Origin: Phycisphaerae bacterium | Lineage (GTDB): Bacteria; Planctomycetota; Phycisphaerae; Sedimentisphaerales; SM23-30 | DNA length: 14,799 bases | Assembly: GCA_021736565.1 (NCBI GenBank) | Contig: JAIPFO010000049.1 | Span: forward strand, 1-14,799 | Reading direction: 5' to 3' | Part shown: positions 6,705 through 13,451 of the stretch, one piece after another | How the letters are laid out: each line of letters opens with the position of its first letter | Position numbering within the stretch: position 1 is the first letter of the stretch | Program-made: the position numbers and the translations under genes | Notes under the pieces: model-generated | Told to the model about the DNA's origin: nothing | The model's input: the letters and a program-made list of their open reading frames with translations, nothing else | Databases searched by the model: none

Positions 6705-7337
6705 ATGTTTTTCAAATTGATTCATTTGAGAGTGGTGTGTTTGGTTACAGTTTTTTTGGCTTCTTTGATGGTTGCTTTGCCAGGGTGCGGCCCAAAAGTG
6801 ACTCGAGGTGGGGCCGGGACAGGAAATCTTAAGCTGGATGAGAAGGCGATGAGTATAAAGCTTGACCAGATGGATATTGATTTCATGGTAAAGGGTAATG
6901 TTGAGGCGATGAAGGGGTCGAAGTTGTGGAATCAGACGATTTTGAAGGCTCCCAGCCAGCCATTAGTGGCGATCTGGCCGATTGAGAATGCCTCGACGCA
7001 GCATATTGACGATCAAATGGACTCTCTGTTGTCCTCCATTGAGACCCATCTGGTGAATACCGGGGATGTTGGCGTTGTCAGCCAGGAACGGCAGCGGAAG
7101 TTGTATGATGAATTAAAGCTGCGGCAGAGCGATATTTATGACCCGGCTACCGCGGGCAAAGTCGGCCGTCAATTGGGCGCGCAATATTTTGTGACGGGTA
7201 AGATTTCATCGGTCGAAGAACGCCTTAAAAGCCTCCGACGTGTTCAATATCGCCTGTTTCTTCAGGTAATTGAGGTCGAAACCGGGATGGTGAAGTATCA
7301 GAATGAGACCAGTCGGACCAAAGCGATTAAAAATTAA
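6705..7337 (+). CDS. LpoB-like lipoprotein (penicillin-binding protein activator family)
   Basis: The 210-residue product begins with a lipoprotein signal peptide: Lys4/Arg9, a hydrophobic stretch from about 10 to 24, and the lipobox-like LPGC with Cys28 as the expected lipidation site. From about residue 75 the sequence (PLVAIWPIENASTQHID, then the VVSQERQRKLYDEL and LGAQYFVTGKISS regions) matches the LpoB/YcfM family. LpoB in enterobacteria is an outer-membrane lipoprotein that activates penicillin-binding protein PBP1b. That exact role is not shown here, as no PBP gene is nearby and the family is wider than LpoB itself. GGAG lies seven bases before the ATG. The next gene is a COG3014-type lipoprotein, a partner often found beside LpoB-like genes. 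Confidence 0.82.
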   Translation: MFFKLIHLRVVCLVTVFLASLMVALPGCGPKVTRGGAGTGNLKLDEKAMSIKLDQMDIDFMVKGNVEAMKGSKLWNQTILKAPSQPLVAIWPIENASTQHIDDQMDSLLSSIETHLVNTGDVGVVSQERQRKLYDELKLRQSDIYDPATAGKVGRQLGAQYFVTGKISSVEERLKSLRRVQYRLFLQVIEVETGMVKYQNETSRTKAIKN

Positions 7338-7360
7338 GGATTGTGTTAAGTGGTAAAATG

Positions 7361-7384
7361 ATGGGCACGGCTTGCCGTGCCCAT
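7361..7384 (+). terminator. Strong hairpin between lpoB-like and COG3014 genes
   Basis: A perfect 11-bp stem (ATGGGCACGGC / GCCGTGCCCAT) with a TT loop, followed by ACTTTTTG. It lies 23 bases after the lpoB-like stop and 24 bases before the next start. It has the form of an intrinsic terminator or attenuator, but since the two genes are probably cotranscribed it may instead lower expression of the second gene or stabilise the lpoB-like message. Similar GGGCACGGC palindromes may be dispersed repeats. Confidence 0.6.
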
Positions 7385-7408
7385 ACTTTTTGCAAGTGGG
7401 AATTGTCT

Positions 7409-8758
7409 ATGAAGAATTTGTCGTGTACGCTTGTTTTTTTGATCTTGTTTTTTACGGTGGGGGGATGTGCTACTTACACTGATCAGATCAGTGAGGCCCA
7501 TCGGGCGGTTGATCGTGGTGATTATGCTTTGGGGATTGGTAAGCTGAATGCCGTATTAGGGGTTAAGCGGAGTGAGGATGTTCCTGATAAGTGGAAGGGC
7601 CAGCGGCCTTTGGCGGTGCTTGAGCGGGGAATGTTGCATCAGGCGACGGGGAATTTCAAGCTGAGCAAGCAGGATTTGAGTGCCGGTGAAGCGGAATTGG
7701 AATGGTTGGATCTCAAGGGAGACAGCATTGGCAAGATCGGAAAGTATATTTATAGTGACAGTGCGACGGTGTACAAGGCCTCACCGACTGAACGGCTGGC
7801 GTTGAATGCGTTTAACTTGTTGAATTATCTATCGTTGGAGGATTTGGGCGGGGCAACGGTGGAGGCCAGACGGTTTACGGTGGGCCGTGAGTACCTGGAT
7901 TCGCTGGAATCCCAGAAGGGCAAGACCCATGGTGCTTTTGGTTCTTATATGGCGGGTTTTGTCTTTGAGCAGCAGGGTGAGGCTGATCGGGCGCTGCGTT
8001 ATTATGAAGAGGCGTTGGATGATCGGGATCTGGCGATATTTCGCGAGCCTCTCGTTCGGCTCAGCCGACGTGGAAATTATCAAGGTGCAAAGCTGAAGGG
8101 GTATTTGGAAAAGGTTGAAGTGGGGCCGAAATCTCAGGGTGAAAATGATGGATTGTGTGAGGTTTTGGTGGTTGTGGGGGTGGGGCGTGTGCCGTATAAA
8201 GAACCCCGGCGGATACCGATCGGGGCGGCTATTGGCCTTGCGGGCGCTTATCTGACTGGGGATGCCGAGATTTTGAAGTATTCCGTTTTTAAGGTGCTCA
8301 CCTATCCGGAGCTGGTTGAAAGGCGTAATGCTAAGAAATTGCCGGGATTGACATTCGATGGAAAAGCCGTTTCCACCGAGCTGTTGACGGATCTGGGGGA
8401 TGAGATACGTCGTGAATACAAGGAGATAAGGGCTCAGATCATCGCGTCGGCTTTGACACGGATGATCGCCCGGGCGGCGGTGACCGAAGGTGTGCGGGCG
8501 GCCGCAAAGGAGAAGGGCGATACCACGGCCTTGTTAGCGGCGTTGGGGACCGAATTGCTGTTGGTGACAATGGATAAGCCCGATACGCGGTCATGGACGA
8601 TGCTGCCGGACCGGATCTATATGAGCCGGTTGAGGGTGACCCCGGGCAAGCATGAATTGCAGGTGGATTTGCCGGGCAGTGGGGCGCCGGTGTATGCGGT
8701 GAAGATTGATGTTGCGGCCGATGAGTTTAGTGTCATCGGGGTTATGGATCCGCGGTGA
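7409..8758 (+). CDS. COG3014-family lipoprotein with TPR-like repeats
   Basis: I start this 449-residue protein at ATG 7409 because it then opens with a clean lipoprotein signal (MKNLSCTLVFLILFF, lipobox VGGC, Cys20). The in-frame start at 7343 would put 22 residues and the 7361-7384 hairpin in front. Residues about 28-70 and 175-230 look like TPR helices (GDYALGIGKLNAVL; GEADRALRYYEEAL). The C-terminal half, with GVGRVPYKEPRRIPIGAAIG, LTRMIARAA and PDTRSWTMLPDRIYMSRL, matches the uncharacterised COG3014 family. Genes of that family often sit beside LpoB-like genes, suggesting a joint envelope function, but no activity is known. It probably anchors in the outer membrane facing the periplasm. 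Codons are markedly rich in G (TTG, GGG, GTG). Confidence 0.82.
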   Translation: MKNLSCTLVFLILFFTVGGCATYTDQISEAHRAVDRGDYALGIGKLNAVLGVKRSEDVPDKWKGQRPLAVLERGMLHQATGNFKLSKQDLSAGEAELEWLDLKGDSIGKIGKYIYSDSATVYKASPTERLALNAFNLLNYLSLEDLGGATVEARRFTVGREYLDSLESQKGKTHGAFGSYMAGFVFEQQGEADRALRYYEEALDDRDLAIFREPLVRLSRRGNYQGAKLKGYLEKVEVGPKSQGENDGLCEVLVVVGVGRVPYKEPRRIPIGAAIGLAGAYLTGDAEILKYSVFKVLTYPELVERRNAKKLPGLTFDGKAVSTELLTDLGDEIRREYKEIRAQIIASALTRMIARAAVTEGVRAAAKEKGDTTALLAALGTELLLVTMDKPDTRSWTMLPDRIYMSRLRVTPGKHELQVDLPGSGAPVYAVKIDVAADEFSVIGVMDPR

Positions 8759-8768
8759 GAAGGTGATT

Positions 8769-8820
8769 TGACGCCGGCGTCATGAAAATTTTTGAAACCC
8801 GCTTTCCGCATCTTAAAGGG
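8769..8820 (+). repeat. 3'-end repeat copy B, after COG3014 gene
   Basis: Ten bases after the stop lies a perfect 14-base palindrome TGACGCCGGCGTCA (8769-8782). The block 8770-8820 aligns gap-free with copy A (39 of 51 identical). In the shared frame it reads DAGVMKIFETRFPHLKG and is closed by TGA at 8821-8823. The palindrome alone could be a weak hairpin, but no T-run follows directly. Confidence 0.65.
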
Positions 8821-8862
8821 TGATTTTTAAGACGGGAAATTATTTTTGACAGGGAAGTCTCA

Positions 8863-10734
8863 ATGTCTCAACATATTCTAAAGTCTGTTTTAATTGCATT
8901 ATCCGTCTTTTTCCTGGGGGCCGGGGTGGGGGTTTGTAATGTTTCGGCGTCTGAGGGTGTTCTCATTCCTTTTGATACTGACCGCTATATTGATACTGAC
9001 CAGCTTCAACGTGGTATGACCGGTTATGGAATGACGGTTTTTAAGGGGACGGATATTGAGAAATTTGATGTGGTACTCGTATCAGTTATTCGCAATCACC
9101 GGCCGGGTCAGGATGCGTTCTTGATTCGCTGCAAAGATCCCCGGTTCGATTTGGCCAAGGGCGTACAGGGTGTTAGCGGGTCGCCTGTTTTTTTTAATGG
9201 TAAACTCGCCGGGGCGATGTCCTTTGGCTGGGCCTTTGGTGAAGAACCGCTCTATGGATGTACCTCCATACGGTCCATGTTGCAAATTCAACAGATCGAA
9301 AGGCCCGACACGGTCGATTCGAGTCTTGCCAGCCGTGGCCGATTTCATTTTCCCGCTGAGATATACACCCGTCTCATGCGAGATAACTTACTTGACAGTA
9401 AACAATTGTCTCAATTGGCAACGTCCTCTCACATGGCGACGGACAAATCAGGTGACTCTGGCAGTGTTATTCCATTACCTATGGCCCTGACGTTAAATGG
9501 CGTTAACCGCTCGACGGTCAGGCATCTTCATCAGATGATCCCGGATTTTAATTTCCAGGCAGGGTTGCCCGGGGGGCGGGCCGATGAGCAGGTCAGCCCG
9601 GCGATAAAACTTCAACGCGGGTCGGCCATTGTCGTCCCCTTGATCACCGGCGACATGGATGGGGCGGTTATGGGCACGGTGACCGAAGTGATCGGTGACC
9701 AGGTTTATGCATTTGGGCATCCGTGGAATTCTAATGGCCGTGTTAACTGGCCGATGGGAACCGGGTATATCCACACGATCGTCAGCAGTAAGAATATGTC
9801 TTTTAAGCTGGGGACGCTCATCGATATTGTCGGCACGCTCAAGGCGGATGAGGGCACGGCTGTTTTTGGCAGGGTCGGGAAGGTCCCGACCATGAGTGAT
9901 ATAACGGTCCATGTTAATCGCCCACTGATATCCCAACGGCGGCAGTTTAAAGTGCAGATCGCCCGAAACGAACGATTGACCCCGAATCTGATCGCGATGG
10001 CGCTTTCCGGGACCGTTCTCTACCGGGGTGATATGCCGGATGAATCCCATCTTGATTATGAAGTGGCCATGCGGTTTACCGATGATTCGACATTGCGATT
10101 TAAAAATGCAAGTACCAATAGTCCACTAACAGAAATGATCATGGACATTATGCCTGCTGTTGGGTTAGTGCTTAATAATCCCTGGCACGAAATACAACTT
10201 GCGGAGATGGACGTAAATGTCACCATCCATGACAAGGACATAACCGCCCAGATCTTATCCACACGTCTGAACCAGCGTATATTCAAACCGGGCGAAATGC
10301 TCGAGGGGAAAGTGACGTTAATGACTTATCGGGACCCGAAGGTGGATGTCGATTTTTCATTACCCATTCCCGGGGACATGCCCGAGGGTGTGTATGCGGT
10401 CCATGTCGGTTCGTATGATGATTATCGTAGCCAACTGGCCCGCTTACAACCGCATCGTTTTTCGGCTTATAAGTATGAGCAACTCATCAATATTCTTCAG
10501 GAACGATTGCGTATCCATCGAAAGAAGCTTTATGTTACGATGGCGATCCCTCGGGTGAGTCTGGCCATTGAGGGTGAACCGTTGGAGGCTCTGCCCGCCA
10601 GTAAGGCGATGATGCTGACCGATAAATCACGAAAAATCGTAACGACGAAATACCAGGAACTGAATACGAGAATGGTTCCGATGGATTATATTACCACATC
10701 GAATGCTACGTTTAATATAGAAGTTCGCCGCTGA
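8863..10734 (+). CDS. Exported SpoIVB-type (peptidase family S55) domain protein
   Basis: The 623-residue protein starts with a signal peptide (hydrophobic 7-25, probable cleavage near SAS at 28-30), so it acts in the periplasm or envelope. The stretch GMTGYGMTVFKGTDIEKFDV (51-70), GVSGSPVF (103-110, candidate nucleophile Ser105) and VYAFGHPW (281-288, candidate base His286) with the following LPM-like and SFKLG (313-317) segments identify the S55 domain. In SpoIVB itself the His comes before the Ser; here the Ser comes first. About 200 C-terminal residues form predicted beta-rich segments with no family I recognise. SpoIVB is a signalling protease, but this organism shows no sign of sporulation, so an envelope signalling or maturation role is more likely. 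AGGGA (8851-8855) precedes the ATG. Confidence 0.82.
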   Translation: MSQHILKSVLIALSVFFLGAGVGVCNVSASEGVLIPFDTDRYIDTDQLQRGMTGYGMTVFKGTDIEKFDVVLVSVIRNHRPGQDAFLIRCKDPRFDLAKGVQGVSGSPVFFNGKLAGAMSFGWAFGEEPLYGCTSIRSMLQIQQIERPDTVDSSLASRGRFHFPAEIYTRLMRDNLLDSKQLSQLATSSHMATDKSGDSGSVIPLPMALTLNGVNRSTVRHLHQMIPDFNFQAGLPGGRADEQVSPAIKLQRGSAIVVPLITGDMDGAVMGTVTEVIGDQVYAFGHPWNSNGRVNWPMGTGYIHTIVSSKNMSFKLGTLIDIVGTLKADEGTAVFGRVGKVPTMSDITVHVNRPLISQRRQFKVQIARNERLTPNLIAMALSGTVLYRGDMPDESHLDYEVAMRFTDDSTLRFKNASTNSPLTEMIMDIMPAVGLVLNNPWHEIQLAEMDVNVTIHDKDITAQILSTRLNQRIFKPGEMLEGKVTLMTYRDPKVDVDFSLPIPGDMPEGVYAVHVGSYDDYRSQLARLQPHRFSAYKYEQLINILQERLRIHRKKLYVTMAIPRVSLAIEGEPLEALPASKAMMLTDKSRKIVTTKYQELNTRMVPMDYITTSNATFNIEVRR

Positions 10735-10825
10735 GAGAAGGGCGATTTTGAAATAGGTAAAAGTACGTTTAATGTGGGAAGCAATATTAACTTTTAACAC
10801 AATTATCAAAATAGGAGTTTAGTGA
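10735..10825 (+). other. Short spacer before proC
   Basis: The 91 A/T-rich bases hold the strong AGGAG ribosome binding site (10813-10817) eight bases before the proC ATG and an AAGGGCGATTTTGAAAT stretch (10739-10755) that loosely resembles the AAAGGG end of the 3'-end repeats. No clear promoter or terminator is seen. Confidence 0.4.
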
Positions 10826-11641
10826 ATGTCAGAGAAAAAATTTAAAATTGGTTTTATGGGGGCTGGAAAAATGGCCCGGGCTCTGATAGGGGCTATTCTG
10901 CGTGGCCAGGTGTCTAAGGGCAGTGAAATTATTTGCAGTGATTACCAGGATAGTCAGCTTCAGGCGATTAAAAAGGAGTTTGGCGTTCAGGTGACTTTAA
11001 GCAATAAAGAGGTTATCGAACAATCTGAGATCGTCGTTCTGGCGTTCAAGCCTCAGAATTTCCCCGAAGCGGTTTTGGGACTGGGCGAAGTGGTTACCGC
11101 CGATACGATTATACTTTCCATTATGGCCGGTGTGCAGATCAAGGATATTGCCGAGACGCTTCCCGGTAAGGTTGTTCGTGTGATGCCCAATACCGCCTGC
11201 CTGGTGGGGCAGATGGCGGGGGGGTTTGCCGTTGGGGACCATGTGACCGAAAGTGATATTGCCCGCGTTCGACCATTTCTCGATTGTGCGGGACTGGCAC
11301 TGCCGGTTACCGAGAAACAGCTTGATGCGGTTACCGGCGTGAGTGGCTCGGGAATTGCTTTTGTTGCCCGGCTGATCGAGACGTTTGTTAACGCCGGGGT
11401 GAAGGAAGGGCTTGATCAAGAGACGGCCCGGAAGTTGGTCCTGAAAACCTTCAGTGGTACCGCCAACTTGCTGGATGAATGGAATATGTCGCCAGAAGAA
11501 CTGATCGCCATGGTCTCATCGCCCAACGGCACGACGATCGCGGGTCGGGAAATTCTGGAATCGTCCGATCTTGGCGAGGTGATCGCTCAAACCGTTGCCC
11601 GTGTGATCCAACGCAGTGAGGAACTGGCTGTGGGGAAGTAG
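10826..11641 (+). CDS. proC: Pyrroline-5-carboxylate reductase
   Basis: The 271-residue protein is of usual ProC length. The N-terminal Rossmann fold has the NAD(P)H loop GFMGAGKMARAL (9-20). LAFKPQNF and VRVMPNTACLVGQM follow in the expected places. The C-terminal dimerisation/catalytic domain carries the ProC signature region from VSGSGIAFVARLIE through GLDQETARKLVLKTFSGT, and ends with SSPNGTTIAGREILE. It reduces 1-pyrroline-5-carboxylate to L-proline in the cytoplasm. The start is set by AGGAG eight bases upstream. Neighbouring genes are not proline genes, so it is probably an independent housekeeping gene. Confidence 0.96.
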   Translation: MSEKKFKIGFMGAGKMARALIGAILRGQVSKGSEIICSDYQDSQLQAIKKEFGVQVTLSNKEVIEQSEIVVLAFKPQNFPEAVLGLGEVVTADTIILSIMAGVQIKDIAETLPGKVVRVMPNTACLVGQMAGGFAVGDHVTESDIARVRPFLDCAGLALPVTEKQLDAVTGVSGSGIAFVARLIETFVNAGVKEGLDQETARKLVLKTFSGTANLLDEWNMSPEELIAMVSSPNGTTIAGREILESSDLGEVIAQTVARVIQRSEELAVGK

Positions 11642-11676
11642 GCTCCCAATTCTGATAAAAGAGAAAAACATAATTT

Positions 11677-11749
11677 GACGCCAGTCCGCCTTTGGCGGAT
11701 TGATCCTGATGTCACCCCGACATGTTTACGCGTCATAATCGACTTTTGA
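11677..11749 (+). repeat. 3'-end repeat copy E, after proC, interrupted by a hairpin
   Basis: Thirty-five bases after the proC stop lies GACGCCAG (11677-11684), then the hairpin TCCGCC-TTT-GGCGGA (11685-11699), then 30 bases, then CGCGTCATAA (11729-11738) and CGACTTTTGA (11740-11749). The outer pieces match the repeat seen after other genes, as if the palindrome had been opened by an insertion. GGCGGATTGAT here also matches the hairpin arm in the rex-hndA spacer. The hairpin may help end or stabilise the proC mRNA. Confidence 0.5.
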
Positions 11750-11762
11750 TGCAACCATCCTA

Positions 11763-12668
11763 TTGAAGGGTCTCACCATTTTGCCTCCACAACCCACATT
11801 TATCGAATACGCCTGGTATGCGCTTAGCAGCGTTGTGCTTATTGTCTGGCTTAGGCGGTATGATGGCGGCCGGACGGCATTTATTTCAGCGCCGTCTCGA
11901 AAAAATTCACTGACCGGGATGGATATGATGGCGGTTATTTTTGCGTATTTTTTCTTTCAGCTGATCACGGCCCTGTTTGCTCAGCGCCATACGGACAAAA
12001 GCTGGACGCCTCAGAATATCACTTACCTGGTCAATATTGTTGGTATGCTGATTACTGTCGGAGGGGTTATTTTTCTTGGTGCGGCTCGATTTGAGGGGGG
12101 GGCGTCGGGATTTGGCCTGGCGATTAAAAAACCGGCAGGGCTTTTCACGCGGACGTTGGCGTACTCCGTCGTTATTTTCGGCCTGGTCTTTATGGTCTTA
12201 ATGGTCACGCTGGCCGTTTGTAAGTTGTTTGGCTATGGGGTTGTTCAAAAACACGGCATTCTTGAAATGCTCGCGAAGAATCCGCCCAAATCAACGATAG
12301 CCATTTTAGTGGTTTTGACGGTAGTGGTTGCTCCCCTGGTGGAAGAACTGATCTTTCGCGGTCTGCTGCAAAGCTATTTTATTGGCTTGTTCGCTCGCCT
12401 GTTTCCCGAAAAGGATTTATCCGATCTCACTCAAGCCGACATTCACGCCCAATTATCATACGCTGCCCGTTGGCTTGGGATCGCGGTAGCGTCTGCCTTT
12501 TTTGCCCTGGTCCATGCCGACTGGCAGCATATGCCGGCTTTATTTGTCCTGGGGGTGGCCCTGGGGTATGTTCGTGAGAAGCATGGCAGCCTGGTTATTC
12601 CGATTGCCATTCACAGCTTGTTTAATTTGTTGCCTATGACATTGACTATTATTAATTATGTGAAATAA
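11763..12668 (+). CDS. CPBP-family intramembrane metalloprotease (CAAX/Abi-type)
   Basis: A membrane protein of up to 301 residues with about seven or eight hydrophobic segments. The CPBP motifs are complete: EELIFRG (Glu194, Glu195, Arg199), FALVHADW with His251, and HSLFN with His284 and Asn288. These are the presumed metal and catalytic residues of Rce1-like proteases. Bacterial members process or bind membrane peptides; the substrate here is unknown. There is no ATG near the N-terminus. The first in-frame start after the upstream stop is TTG at 11763, but GAAGGG at 11765-11770 would better serve TTG at 11781, giving 295 residues. It ends facing the minus-strand GspM-like gene, 47 bases apart. 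Confidence 0.88.
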   Translation: MKGLTILPPQPTFIEYAWYALSSVVLIVWLRRYDGGRTAFISAPSRKNSLTGMDMMAVIFAYFFFQLITALFAQRHTDKSWTPQNITYLVNIVGMLITVGGVIFLGAARFEGGASGFGLAIKKPAGLFTRTLAYSVVIFGLVFMVLMVTLAVCKLFGYGVVQKHGILEMLAKNPPKSTIAILVVLTVVVAPLVEELIFRGLLQSYFIGLFARLFPEKDLSDLTQADIHAQLSYAARWLGIAVASAFFALVHADWQHMPALFVLGVALGYVREKHGSLVIPIAIHSLFNLLPMTLTIINYVK

Positions 12669-12715
12669 CCCGGGGGCGTGGATTCGGGTTGCCAGAGGGA
12701 ACGGTTGGGTTTAGA

Positions 12716-13261
12716 TCAGTCCTGGCCATATTCCGAAGTAAACTCTAACTCGACTGTGACATCCCACAGGTCCTTTGTTTTGGTGTTCTCGACGGGCCGG
12801 ACGCTGATCTGTTTACAGATTAATGCCGTGTAGTTCAACTCGGCATGTTCGACGAATTTTGCTACTTGCAGCATATGTACCGATTTCAGTTTAAATATTT
12901 CTTTGTACTTAAATCGTCCGTCTTTTAATTTTTTGGGGGCATAGCTGGTCTCCTGGGACATTCGGGATTCGTGAATATTGGCCGCTTTGGCGCATGCCCG
13001 GCCGGAATTGACCTGCATGAAATCTTCCAGTTGTGTATCGACCGCCCCTTCGATACCGGCATCCTTTTTGATCGCGTCGATCCGGTCGGCCATGCCGGCC
13101 ACTTTGAGATAAATTCCTTCGTACTTTACCGCTTTACTTTTAGCGGTATACATTTTTGCGGTGGCCAGGGATGCGCCCAATAGAAGCACCAGGGGGATAA
13201 TGATCGCCCAGGTAAAAGGTTTTTTAAATGTCTCTTTATTGATCTCAGTATCTATGTTCAT
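12716..13261 (-). CDS. GspM/PilO-like membrane protein of a secretion or pilus platform
   Basis: The 181-residue protein has a short cytoplasmic N-terminus, one membrane segment (about 17-36, TWAIIIPLVLLLGASLATA) and a periplasmic part with a coiled-coil-like stretch (about 40-75) and a C-terminal half that could form a ferredoxin-like fold. Sequence similarity alone is weak. The call rests on topology, length and position right after a GspL-like gene, the usual gspL-gspM order. It would form part of the inner-membrane assembly platform of a type II secretion system or type IV pilus. The ribosome binding site is weak (AAGAAG, eight bases away). Confidence 0.6.
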   Translation of the reverse strand: MNIDTEINKETFKKPFTWAIIIPLVLLLGASLATAKMYTAKSKAVKYEGIYLKVAGMADRIDAIKKDAGIEGAVDTQLEDFMQVNSGRACAKAANIHESRMSQETSYAPKKLKDGRFKYKEIFKLKSVHMLQVAKFVEHAELNYTALICKQISVRPVENTKTKDLWDVTVELEFTSEYGQD

Positions 13262-13449
13262 GTTATGACTTCTTTGTAGAAAGAGGATTTTCGTACTTTT
13301 TTATTGTGTCAGGTTCGGTCAAAAGGCCCTGCGCGATTTTTTAATGCCATACGCTGTTGTGATGATTGCGTCAAAAAAACAATATTGACAAGTGAAAACT
13401 TCGATTAAAAGCCAGAATTAACGCGTCACAATACTTATGACGCTGGCGT
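13262..13449 (-). other. Spacer between gspL-like and gspM-like genes
   Basis: These 188 bases are long for a gspL-gspM junction, where such genes usually touch. The spacer starts with repeat copy C, followed by TGACGCGTTAATTC and an A/T-rich run. No gene is seen. A few short T-runs occur, but no strong stem. A separate promoter for the gspM-like gene may lie here. Confidence 0.45.
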
Positions 13450-13451
13450 CT
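13430..13451 (-). repeat. 3'-end repeat copy C, at gspL-like stop
   Basis: These 22 bases are identical to 2982-3003 after hndC. On the minus strand the G of the TAG stop is the first base of the GACGCCAGCGTC palindrome, followed by ATAAGTATT. The similarity to copy A ends after this point. Confidence 0.75.

Noticed and set aside
7343..7408. Longer start for the COG3014 lipoprotein
   Set aside because: It would put 22 residues, translated through a strong hairpin, ahead of a canonical lipoprotein signal peptide that starts at 7409.
9493..10050. 185-codon minus-strand ORF
   Set aside because: Antisense shadow of the S55-domain gene; composition reflects the opposite strand.
10997..11419. 140-codon minus-strand ORF
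   Set aside because: Antisense shadow of proC, which has all family motifs.
12667..12690. AACCCG/CGGGTT stem between the convergent CPBP and GspM-like genes
   Set aside because: Only 6 bp with a 12-base loop and no T-run on either strand; too weak to call a bidirectional terminator.
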